This document shows, one piece after another, positions 1 through 5,298 of a stretch of DNA of 5,298 bases. Both the position numbers and the translations under genes were made by a program. The stretch lies in assembly GCA_027296045.1 (NCBI GenBank), contig JAPUJS010000331.1, positions 1 to 5,298 of the forward strand, written 5' to 3'. The stretch's first letter is position 1, and every line of letters starts with the position of its first letter. The stretch comes from a bacterium. Lineage in GTDB: Bacteria; Latescibacterota; UBA2968. The notes below the pieces were generated by a model. It did no database searches. It had not been told where the DNA came from and was given only the letters and a program-made list of their open reading frames with translations.

Positions 1-27
1 ATGACTTTATTCTGGGAATCCGCAGCC

Positions 28-63
28 AGGATGTCTTTTTTTCCCTATGACATCCTATAGGAT
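28..63. repeat. Overlapping inverted repeats downstream of the membrane-protein gene
   Basis: AGGATGTC at 28-35 is exactly complementary to GACATCCT at 49-56, with a 13-base spacer. The right arm overlaps a perfect 12-base palindrome, ATCCTATAGGAT (52-63). The two hairpins therefore share bases and exclude one another. The position, 10 to 45 bases past the stop codon of the minus-strand membrane-protein gene, would suit a transcription terminator. However, on the minus strand no T run follows the larger stem. On the plus strand a short T run (63-67) follows the palindrome, so it might instead stop transcription arriving from the left. The role is uncertain. Confidence 0.4.
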
Positions 64-72
64 TTTTGCGCC

Positions 73-1254
73 CTATACGAAGACCAAGTGATCATATTTT
101 CGCCAGTGTCCAGAACATAAGATCAAAATAACGGTGGTGAATGACGCAAATAGCCATTTCTTTATTTTGAGGGATGTAATACCGTTCAGTACGACCTGCC
201 GAATTAGCCACGCCAGCACGAAGGATGAACCAGCAGAAGCAAGGTAGAGATAGCGGGACGGTCCAAAGACCCAATGTTCCTGAGCATGAGAAATTGAATG
301 GTGATCGGTTGTGAAAGGTAGCATCAGCGCCAATGACCAGACGACCCAATCAGATACCGCCCCCCGATGACGCCAAATAGACCAGATGCCCATCACTATC
401 ACTAGGGCTCCAATAACCATATCGGATATTTGAACGCCTCCAATATTTCGGGGCAACCAGAAAGCAAATGCATAAAGCCGACCTGTAAACCAGTACCATG
501 AATACAAAATGGATAAGAAATCTGTTTGGTCTAAACCATGTTCGGCTTGGGGGGTATTGACAGATAAAAGAGATAGAAGCCAGACCAGCCCAACAGCAAT
601 AAAGCCAAGCAGCAATGCCTGTAAAATTATCTCCCGAACAGGAGTACCTTTACGGTAGGCAAAATAAAGAATGCATAGAACCACAGCACTGCTCGATGCA
701 TGTGATAGGATCGCCAGATTAAGGAACACTATTGCGATCACGAAACATCTATAATCGCCTGTTTCAAGGAACCGGCGGTAATGGATCAGAACCAGTAGGC
801 TAAAGATAAGCGCTACCGGGTAGGCCAGACACGATATCCAATGAACAGCGCGAAAATGTCCTACATGCATGAGAAATAGAAGAGTAGCAAAGGCACTTAG
901 TTCAAAATCAATTTGCCAGACACGGAAAGTCCAAAAGAGCACCATACTGGAAACAAAATGTAGAGCGGCCATCAGAAGATGGTAGTTAGCAGGATTGCTG
1001 CCCCAAACAGCATGGGTCATTATAAAAATCAGGTCGACTACTGGTCTGCACGCAACATAACGATCAGCAGACAGCAGGTGTGATGGCACCTTCAGAGCAA
1101 TCTCTGCATCATGTAGATAATCGTTGTCATCCATTTCAAATTGGTGCTCACGTAGACTGCCAAAGGTGAGCAATGCCAGCAAAAAACACAAACCAGCAAA
1201 CACCAGATACGAGCGGGGGGTTGCAGGAAGTTCAAAGATAGTATACATTGGCAT
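73..1254 (-). CDS. Polytopic membrane protein, GT-C/TMTC-like glycosyltransferase family
   Basis: This is a 393-residue, strongly hydrophobic protein with about ten to twelve predicted membrane segments, roughly at residues 16-32, 72-84, 91-110, 118-131, 139-158, 170-200, 208-232, 274-294, 301-313, 334-355 and 366-381. After the first segment comes an acidic loop, EMDDNDY (40-46). That is the usual place for the catalytic Asp pair in GT-C enzymes, which move sugars from lipid-linked donors on the outer face of the inner membrane. RPVVDLIF (70-77), the NPANYHLLMAALH stretch (87-99) and SRYLYLASAG (333-342) resemble conserved blocks of TMTC-like and related bacterial GT-C proteins. It lacks the C-terminal TPR domain of TMTC proteins and is shorter than many relatives. 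Two starts are possible. The ATG at 1254 is only 3 bases from the GAGGA at 1262-1258, while the ATG at 1248 has a better 9-base spacing and may be the true start. The gene is A+T-richer than those to the right. Membrane location is near certain; the glycosyltransferase role is an inference from motifs. Confidence 0.72.
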   Translation of the reverse strand: MPMYTIFELPATPRSYLVFAGLCFLLALLTFGSLREHQFEMDDNDYLHDAEIALKVPSHLLSADRYVACRPVVDLIFIMTHAVWGSNPANYHLLMAALHFVSSMVLFWTFRVWQIDFELSAFATLLFLMHVGHFRAVHWISCLAYPVALIFSLLVLIHYRRFLETGDYRCFVIAIVFLNLAILSHASSSAVVLCILYFAYRKGTPVREIILQALLLGFIAVGLVWLLSLLSVNTPQAEHGLDQTDFLSILYSWYWFTGRLYAFAFWLPRNIGGVQISDMVIGALVIVMGIWSIWRHRGAVSDWVVWSLALMLPFTTDHHSISHAQEHWVFGPSRYLYLASAGSSFVLAWLIRQVVLNGITSLKIKKWLFASFTTVILILCSGHWRKYDHLVFV

Positions 1255-1260
1255 AAATCC

Positions 1261-1597
1261 TCAATGCAATGGGCACTTTGATGATACGCATCGTAACGGA
1301 ACTCCCTCTGTAGATGGACTCTGAATCCTTGCGATATCTCTGTTTGTCACTCGAGTATAAATCTCAGTGGTCTTGGAGCTTTTATGCCCCAGGAGTTCTT
1401 GGATGTGCCGAAGATCCGTTCCTCTTTCCAGTAAGGGGGTTGCAAAAGAATGTCGTAGCGTATGCTATGGACACGCTCTTGTTAATGTTTGCTTTTTTGT
1501 AAGCTCGGTCAAAGACTTTCTGAACAGACCGTTCATGCAGATGCCGTCCTGGTTTTGCACCTGGAAACAGCCAGGTCTTGGGCTGATACTCGCTCAA
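1261..1597 (-). pseudogene. Tyrosine recombinase (phage integrase family), C-terminal remnant with frameshift
   Basis: Two minus-strand frames together give about 111 residues of a tyrosine recombinase catalytic domain. The first frame (1597 to 1466) contains KTWLFPG and the ERSVQKVFDRAYKKA helix, ending in NKSVSI. One extra base near 1465 shifts the frame. From 1464 the second frame continues with HTLRHSFAT (the HxxR box), LRHIQELLGHKSS (second His box) and KTTEIYTRV with the nucleophilic Tyr, codon at 1359-1357. It ends at a TGA at 1263-1261. Removing that base restores one continuous protein, so the shift is a mutation within a once intact gene. The N-terminal DNA-binding domain and the first catalytic Arg and Lys are missing: an in-frame TGA lies at 1606-1604 and no homology is visible beyond it. 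The remnant fills almost all of the gap between the membrane-protein gene and the PhyH gene. Its stop overlaps the Shine-Dalgarno of the membrane-protein gene on the same strand. It is probably left from an integron- or element-type integrase and should be inactive. Confidence 0.88.
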
Positions 1598-1618
1598 AAC
1601 ACTTCAAAACCTCTATCC

Positions 1619-1624
1619 AAGGAG
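1619..1624 (+). promoter_or_regulatory. Shine-Dalgarno that fixes the PhyH start
   Basis: AAGGAG lies 8 bases before the ATG at 1633. The reading frame is open further upstream to an ATG at 1489, but those extra 48 codons run antisense through the recombinase remnant and show no family similarity. The PhyH-like sequence begins just after 1633. No convincing promoter was found between 1500 and 1618. Confidence 0.75.
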
Positions 1625-1632
1625 TGGATCCT

Positions 1633-2412
1633 ATGCTGACGACGGCTCAGAAACGTGAATTTTATGACAAAGGCTATCTTGTCATTCCGGGGGTGATCCC
1701 CAAAGTGATGGTCGATGCGGCCCGGCAAGCTATTAACCATTCCATTGGGAATGTGGGGCAAAGTGGTGAAGACATGGATAATCATCGGGCGCCGAAATTT
1801 TGTCGCGATTTGCACAATACGCCTGTGATTACGGATTTGTTCAACAAAAGTCCGGTTATTTCTCTTGCCGAATCTCTGATGGGAGAAGGCAATTTGCAAA
1901 TGCCGATTGGTGGGGCACAGGTTGCACCCCGGTTTCCCGCTGCTCCCGGGGAAGATCCGCCCGAATTCCGCGGCCATCTCGACGGGATGGGAAATGGGAA
2001 AAATGGCATGGCCAAGGGGGTTTATCGCAGAGGGTTCACCGCTTTTGCGGTGATTTATCTGGTCGATGTTCCCGAACCCTACAGCGGCAACTACACCGTC
2101 TGGCCCGGATCGCATCGCTTTTTTGAAGACTATTTTAAGCGGGAAGGACTGGAGGTGCTGGAAAACGGTACGCCGCGTATGGAGTTGCCCGAAGGGCCGG
2201 ATATGATTAGCGGGCAGGCGGGGGATCTGGTGCTTGCCCACCATCAGATGATTCATACCGGAGGTCCCAATACCTCGCCTAATATCCGGTATGCTGCCAT
2301 CGCCCGGTTGCGCCATGTAGATTGTGCGGACAATGGGAACGCTGGATTTACGGACATCTGGCGCGAATTCCCCGGCGTGCGTGAGGTAATGGACGAGATG
2401 GTCGCGGCTTGA
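1633..2412 (+). CDS. Phytanoyl-CoA dioxygenase (PhyH) family Fe(II)/2-oxoglutarate oxygenase
   Basis: This 259-residue protein is a typical length for bacterial PhyH-family enzymes, which are soluble and cytoplasmic. They use Fe(II), O2 and 2-oxoglutarate to hydroxylate or otherwise oxidise small molecules. The N-terminus, with EFYDKGYLVIPGVIP (9-23), is the usual family opening. The metal site is visible as GHLDGM, giving His115 and Asp117, and as MIHTGGPN, giving His208. Arg219 in NIRYAAIARL lies 11 residues after the distal His, the spacing seen for the 2-oxoglutarate-binding Arg in the family. WPGSH (157-161) and GDLVLAHH (197-204) are further core strands of the double-stranded beta helix. 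All catalytic ligands are present, so the enzyme is probably active. The start at 1633 is chosen from the Shine-Dalgarno. The gene forms its own transcription unit, closed by a terminator. The substrate is unknown: this family ranges from lipids to ectoine, alkaloid precursors and halogenation substrates. Confidence 0.93.
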   Translation: MLTTAQKREFYDKGYLVIPGVIPKVMVDAARQAINHSIGNVGQSGEDMDNHRAPKFCRDLHNTPVITDLFNKSPVISLAESLMGEGNLQMPIGGAQVAPRFPAAPGEDPPEFRGHLDGMGNGKNGMAKGVYRRGFTAFAVIYLVDVPEPYSGNYTVWPGSHRFFEDYFKREGLEVLENGTPRMELPEGPDMISGQAGDLVLAHHQMIHTGGPNTSPNIRYAAIARLRHVDCADNGNAGFTDIWREFPGVREVMDEMVAA

Positions 2413-2444
2413 GCGGGCTTCTGCACGGGCGAAAAGTAGATGCA

Positions 2445-2480
2445 AAAAGGCATACGGGATTTTCCGCATGCCTTTTCTTC
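2445..2480 (+). terminator. Intrinsic terminator after the PhyH gene
   Basis: AAAAGGCAT (2445-2453) pairs exactly with ATGCCTTTT (2468-2476). Inside the stem, CGG (2455-2457) pairs with CCG (2464-2466) across one A/C mismatch, leaving a six-base loop. The downstream arm ends in a T-rich tract (TTTTCTTC). The A-rich upstream arm means it could also work on the minus strand. It starts 33 bases past the PhyH stop and separates that gene from the aminotransferase operon. Confidence 0.82.
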
Positions 2481-2539
2481 TTGCGCAGAAGGGTAAGGAT
2501 CTGATTGGCGTTTTTGAAGGGGTGCAGGGTCCCGTTTCG

Positions 2540-2554
2540 AAAACGTTGCGTTTT
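2540..2554. promoter_or_regulatory. Putative operator: inverted repeat over the -35 box
   Basis: AAAACG (2540-2545) and CGTTTT (2549-2554) form a perfect inverted repeat around TTG. Its bases resemble LacI/PurR-family operators, which often carry AAACG/CGTTT half-sites. It covers the -35 box of the promoter at 2546-2574, so a bound protein would block RNA polymerase. No regulator gene lies in the window. The palindrome is seen directly; the regulator family is inferred. Confidence 0.4.
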
Positions 2555-2574
2555 ATTTTAGATGGCAATATACT
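2546..2574 (+). promoter_or_regulatory. Sigma70-type promoter for the aminotransferase/enolase operon
   Basis: The -35 box is TTGCGT (2546-2551), followed by a 17-base spacer and the -10 box TATACT (2569-2574, five of six consensus bases). Transcription would begin near 2581 and give a leader of about 27 bases before the ATG at 2608. It sits just downstream of the terminator of the previous gene, where a new unit would be expected to start. An operator-like repeat overlaps the -35 box. Confidence 0.65.
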
Positions 2575-2607
2575 TGCCCCACACATGTTTTCATGAGGGG
2601 AAAATGA

Positions 2608-3951
2608 ATGAAACTCACAGATCGACAGAAAAAACTGCTCCGGCGCACGTTCCTGGATTACCAGCAGACCTCAGAATTTTTAGAACAACCGCTGGTGGTT
2701 GACCGGGCGGAGGGGCTTTATTATTGGGACACGGAAGGGCGGCGCTATTTTGATGCCATTGGGGGGATTTTTGTGGCGATGCTGGGGCACGGCCACCCGC
2801 GGGTGCTGGACGCCATCCGGGATCAACTGGACCGGATTACGCTGGGACCGCCCATGCACGGGATTGCCCAGGTCGCCCTGGATTTTGTGGAGGTGCTGGG
2901 GCAGGTTACGCCGGGAGAACTAAATTTTATCAAGACCGTCAGCGGGGGGTCGGAGTCGGTGGAGGCGACGTTGAAGTTTGTACGGCAGTATTTCAAGCAG
3001 ACGGGATCTCCGGGGAAGTATAAATTTGTCTCGCGGTATTACGGATATCATGGAGCGACTTTTGGGGCAATGGCTGCCAGTGGGACGGGCGTGCGCAAGA
3101 CGCCTTTTGAGCCGCAGATGGGGGGATTTTTGAAGGTGTTGCCGCCGAGCTATTATCGGGATCAATTTTCTTCGTGGGAGGAGTGTAATCGCTTTTGCGC
3201 CCGGTTGTTTGAAGACGTGATTGTGCACGAAGATCCGGAGACGGTGGCGGGCATTCTGGTGGAGCCGATCGGGAACACGGGGGGTGTGATTACGCCAACG
3301 GAGGAATACTTCCAGATTTTACGGGACATTTGTGATCGCTACAATGTGTTGTTGATTTACGACGAGATCATCACCGGGTTTGGAAAGACCGGGGACATGT
3401 TTGCGGCACAGACGTTCGGGGTGACACCGGATATTATCTGCGCGGGCAAGAGTTTGTCGAATGGGACGGTGCCGATGGGGGCGATGATGGTGCGGGAAGA
3501 TATGGCCGATGCGTTTTACGGTCCGGTCGAGGCCGACGTGCATTTTGCCCACGGGCACACCTATGCCAGCAGTCCTCTGGGGTGTGCAGCGGCCCGAGCG
3601 GTGATTGAGGAAATTGTGGAGCAGGATCTGACTGGAAAGGCCCGGACGCTGGGGGACTATCTGGCGTCCCGGCTGGAGAGATTGAAACAGCACGGGGTGG
3701 TGCGGGAAGTTCGAGGCAAAGGCGTGTTTCGGGGTGTGGAACTGGTTCGGGATACCCATACGATGGCGCCCTTTCCCGAACTGGGCAAAGCCCTGAAGAG
3801 GACGGCCCTGGAGAATGGTCTGGTGATGCGGATTGATCCCAGCTGGTTTGCCGTCTGTCCGGCCCTGATTGCCACCGAGGCAGATATCGACACGATGTGC
3901 GATTTGGTAGAGAAGAGCCTGCTGGACGCGCTGAAACGGGTTCGGCGCTGA
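2608..3951 (+). CDS. Class-III PLP-dependent aminotransferase
   Basis: At 447 residues this is full length for the class-III (ornithine/omega-amino acid) aminotransferase family, cytoplasmic enzymes that move an amino group between an amine or omega-amino acid and a keto acid. PLP-site motifs are in order: SGGSESVEA (112-120, phosphate-binding loop), YYGYHGAT (144-151, ring stacking), YDEIITGFGKTG (251-262, Asp252 to the pyridine nitrogen), ICAGKSLSNG (277-286, Lys281 forms the Schiff base) and HTYASSPLGCAAA (317-329). All catalytic residues are present. The start is the ATG at 2608, 7 bases after GAGGGG (2595-2600). An overlapping ATG at 2604 is out of frame. It is the first gene of a two-gene operon with the enolase-family gene 56 bases downstream and follows a good sigma70 promoter. 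The coding strand is very rich in GGG, unlike the left part of the window. Substrate specificity (beta-alanine, taurine, GABA or another amine) cannot be assigned. Confidence 0.93.
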   Translation: MKLTDRQKKLLRRTFLDYQQTSEFLEQPLVVDRAEGLYYWDTEGRRYFDAIGGIFVAMLGHGHPRVLDAIRDQLDRITLGPPMHGIAQVALDFVEVLGQVTPGELNFIKTVSGGSESVEATLKFVRQYFKQTGSPGKYKFVSRYYGYHGATFGAMAASGTGVRKTPFEPQMGGFLKVLPPSYYRDQFSSWEECNRFCARLFEDVIVHEDPETVAGILVEPIGNTGGVITPTEEYFQILRDICDRYNVLLIYDEIITGFGKTGDMFAAQTFGVTPDIICAGKSLSNGTVPMGAMMVREDMADAFYGPVEADVHFAHGHTYASSPLGCAAARAVIEEIVEQDLTGKARTLGDYLASRLERLKQHGVVREVRGKGVFRGVELVRDTHTMAPFPELGKALKRTALENGLVMRIDPSWFAVCPALIATEADIDTMCDLVEKSLLDALKRVRR

Positions 3952-4007
3952 GCCATGGGCTCTCGATACGATTTCTCTACCCGTTACCCGTTTAAGGAGA
4001 TTAGGAC

Positions 4008-5087
4008 ATGAAGATCACAGACGTTACTCTCTATCCTGTGGGAACCCGCCGAGAAACGTTGTCGGTTTCACCGCATATTATCGTCACCCTGGCGACCGAT
4101 GAGGGCGTGACGGGCATTGGGGAGATGTCCGATTTGGGGCACAGTCCGGCGATGCCCAACGTGGACCATCTGGAATATGTATTGCGGCAGCGGCTGGTGG
4201 GAGTGGATCCGTTTGATCCGGGACGTATCGACCCGGTGGTGGACGGTTTGGCAGCCCCACTTGGGTCCGGGATCGATACGGCGATTCACGATTTGCGTGG
4301 GAAGGTGCTGGGCGTGCCGGTGCACGATCTTTACGGCGGAGCGTATCGGGATCGGTATAAGATTTGTTATCCTATTTTCCGTCAGCGGGACACGTCCGAA
4401 CTCGACAAGAATATTGAGCGGGTGGGGAAGGTGCTCAAGCTGGGGTTTGATCTGATCCGGGTTTATGTGGGCGGCAATCTGGATGCGGACGAGGCATTTC
4501 TCAAGACGCTCCGGGAGACGTATGGGGATGCGGTGAAGGTGAAGTCGCTGGACTTCAGCCGGGTGCTGGACTGGAAGTCGGCGATTAAGGCCATTGAAAG
4601 GTTGGGGTGGATCGAGCCGATGCTGGTGGAGAGTCCATGTCCGGACATTGAGGGTAAGGCCCGTGTGCGGGCGGCGGTGGATTTCCCAATTAGCGAGCAC
4701 TGCTCCAGCGAGGAACAGGCGATTGCGTTTGCGCAGGGTCAGGCGGTGGATATTTTAAATATTGCGGTGTGTGCCCGGGGCATTCGCCGGGCGCGAAATC
4801 TGTTTGCTACAGCCGAAGCGTTGGGGCTGAAGACGCTGATTGGCACCACGCAAGAGCTCTCCATCGGGACGTCGGCGCAGGCGCATCTGGGGGCGTCGGT
4901 GGCCAACCTGGAATATCCGGGAGATGCGGCAGGGGCACAGCTTTATATTGACGATGTGGTGGTGAACCGCGCCCAATACGAGAATGGCCACCTTTTGGTG
5001 CCCAAGGGGCCCGGGTTGGGGATGGAACTGGACGAGGAGAAGCTGGAAGCGCTGTGCGATCGGAACTGGGCCTTTTTGAGACCGTGA
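4008..5087 (+). CDS. Enolase-superfamily protein (mandelate racemase/muconate lactonizing enzyme type), atypical active site
   Basis: The 359 residues match the two-domain MR/MLE fold: an N-terminal alpha/beta cap (about 1-112) and a TIM barrel that starts near 115. The block GSGIDTAIHDLRGK with LGVPV (86-105) is the first family signature. Superfamily members bind Mg2+ and abstract the proton alpha to a carboxylate. Likely metal ligands are Asp182 (SLDFS), Glu208 (VESP) and Glu230 (SEH). GTTQELSIGTSAQAH (279-293) resembles the MLE-subgroup GTxxExxIGTxAxAH stretch. However, the KxK motif on strand 2 is Arg151-Val-Tyr153, and the strand-6 position that holds Lys in MLE or Asp in MR is Ala253. 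No MR-type His is seen at strand 7. The chemistry may therefore differ from known subgroups. The start is supported by AAGGAG (3994-3999), 8 bases before the ATG. No terminator or promoter separates it from the aminotransferase, so the two are probably cotranscribed. Family membership is firm; the reaction is unknown. Confidence 0.9.
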   Translation: MKITDVTLYPVGTRRETLSVSPHIIVTLATDEGVTGIGEMSDLGHSPAMPNVDHLEYVLRQRLVGVDPFDPGRIDPVVDGLAAPLGSGIDTAIHDLRGKVLGVPVHDLYGGAYRDRYKICYPIFRQRDTSELDKNIERVGKVLKLGFDLIRVYVGGNLDADEAFLKTLRETYGDAVKVKSLDFSRVLDWKSAIKAIERLGWIEPMLVESPCPDIEGKARVRAAVDFPISEHCSSEEQAIAFAQGQAVDILNIAVCARGIRRARNLFATAEALGLKTLIGTTQELSIGTSAQAHLGASVANLEYPGDAAGAQLYIDDVVVNRAQYENGHLLVPKGPGLGMELDEEKLEALCDRNWAFLRP

Positions 5088-5200
5088 TCGAGGAGCAGGG
5101 CAATGATTTGATCACCGCAGATTTGGACGGGGATGGGAGGCCCGAAGTGATTTCTATCACATTTTTATGTTGGATGGATCGAAAAGTTGGTTTACCATAG
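5084..5200 (+). pseudogene. FG-GAP/VCBS-like fragment overlapping the enolase-family stop
   Basis: Read from a GTG at 5084 that overlaps the upstream stop (GTGA), this frame encodes 38 residues and ends with TAG at 5198-5200. It contains ITADLDGDGRPEVIS (residues 10-24), a close match to the calcium-binding DxDxDGxxE loop of FG-GAP/VCBS beta-propeller repeats. The frame stays open a little upstream, inside the end of the enolase-family gene. What follows the motif (CWMDRKVGLP) does not look like a propeller blade, and there is no signal peptide. It is most likely a decayed piece of a secreted FG-GAP repeat protein gene, but a chance match in a G-rich 117-base frame is possible. No Shine-Dalgarno with good spacing was seen. 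Confidence 0.35.
5146..5161. promoter_or_regulatory. CRP-like palindrome upstream of the last gene
   Basis: GTGATTTCTATCAC (5147-5160) is a GTGA-N6-TCAC palindrome, the core of CRP/FNR-family binding sites, flanked by A on both sides. It lies about 85 bases before the start at 5246. A weak promoter candidate follows: TTGGAT (5170-5175), a 17-base spacer and TACCAT (5193-5198). The same bases form a five-pair hairpin (GTGAT/ATCAC) followed by ATTTTT, so a weak terminator for the enolase-family transcript is an alternative. The evidence is the motif alone. Confidence 0.3.
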
Positions 5201-5233
5201 TCGAAATGCGCGATTAATCCGAATCTTCCAATC

Positions 5234-5240
5234 AGGAGGT
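5234..5240 (+). promoter_or_regulatory. Strong Shine-Dalgarno of the truncated last gene
   Basis: AGGAGGT is a near-perfect anti-16S match 5 bases before the ATG at 5246. A second in-frame ATG at 5261 would be 20 bases away, too far, so 5246 is the likely start. Confidence 0.75.
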
Positions 5241-5245
5241 CAGAG

Positions 5246-5298
5246 ATGGACCGGGAGTCGATGAGCAATGAAGAGAATTATTGTTTCGATATAGCAGG
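5246..5298 (+). CDS. 5' end of a gene, possibly a second PhyH-family oxygenase (cut by the window edge)
   Basis: Only 17 complete codons are present: MDRESMSNEENYCFDIA, followed by a codon beginning GG (Gly). The strong Shine-Dalgarno makes this a real start. The pattern of an acidic stretch, then an aromatic, FD and a Gly resembles the N-terminus of many PhyH-family proteins (EExxxFDxxGY...), including the EFYDKGYLV region of the complete PhyH protein in this window. That is thin evidence: the metal-binding motifs lie beyond the edge. That this is a coding start is likely; the family is a guess from this short stretch and from the neighbouring genes. Confidence 0.5.
   Translation, partial: MDRESMSNEENYCFDIA

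Noticed and set aside
1124..1502. Small plus-strand open frames opposite the membrane-protein start and the recombinase remnant
   Set aside because: They are explained as antisense of recognisable minus-strand coding sequence and have no motif of their own.
1559..1576. ACCTGG/CCAGGT inverted repeat with a six-base loop, considered as an attachment site or terminator
   Set aside because: It falls in codons of the conserved PG-rich segment of the recombinase remnant and has no T run, so it is explained by coding sequence.
1489..1632. A 48-codon N-terminal extension of the PhyH protein
   Set aside because: These bases encode the recombinase remnant on the other strand. The extension has no family similarity, and the Shine-Dalgarno favours the ATG at 1633.
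1594..2586. A 330-codon open frame on the minus strand, antisense to the PhyH gene
   Set aside because: It runs opposite to a gene with all catalytic motifs, is unusually rich in His, Arg and Pro, shows no recognisable domain, and crosses both the terminator and the promoter of its neighbours.
2604..2606. ATG four bases before the aminotransferase start
   Set aside because: It is in another frame that has no family similarity. The ATG at 2608 has better spacing to GAGGGG and leads into the aminotransferase.
4068..4700. A 210-codon open frame on the minus strand inside the enolase-family gene
   Set aside because: It has the His/Arg/Pro-rich make-up typical of antisense shadows of G-rich genes and no recognisable motif or Shine-Dalgarno.

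Overview
The window looks like an accessory catabolic region of a bacterial chromosome with moderately high G+C. Genes have Shine-Dalgarno sequences, a sigma70-type promoter and an intrinsic terminator. Fe(II)/2-oxoglutarate oxygenases of the phytanoyl-CoA dioxygenase (PhyH) type next to a class-III aminotransferase and an enolase-superfamily enzyme are typical of environmental lineages such as Latescibacterota, Poribacteria or Planctomycetota. That taxonomic reading is a guess from gene content. No rRNA, tRNA or marker gene is present to test it.

Left part (1-1600, minus strand, visibly A+T-richer). There is a 393-residue polytopic membrane protein with hallmarks of a GT-C/TMTC-like glycosyltransferase. 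Just upstream of it on the same strand is a broken tyrosine recombinase. Only its C-terminal catalytic end remains, and it carries a one-base frameshift. Its 5' end stops just short of the next gene's ribosome-binding site, so this is probably the scar of an old mobile element.

Middle (1633-2412, plus strand). A complete PhyH-family oxygenase of 259 residues starts at 1633 and is followed by a strong hairpin terminator at 2445-2480.

Right part (2540-5087, plus strand, G-rich coding strand). A good sigma70-type promoter (2546-2574), with a LacI-operator-like inverted repeat over its -35 box, precedes a two-gene operon. The first gene is a class-III PLP aminotransferase (447 aa) and the second an enolase-superfamily protein (359 aa). 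The latter keeps the metal-binding acids but lacks the lysines normally used for catalysis in the muconate-lactonizing subgroup.

Right edge (5084-5298). A short degenerate FG-GAP/VCBS-like reading frame overlaps the enolase-family stop codon. After it, a strong Shine-Dalgarno precedes the first 17 codons of another gene, tentatively a second PhyH-family oxygenase.

Taken together, the plus-strand genes suggest oxidation, transamination and abstraction of a proton alpha to a carboxylate in a small-molecule pathway. The substrate cannot be deduced from the sequence. No CRISPR array, tRNA, rRNA or intact insertion sequence was seen.
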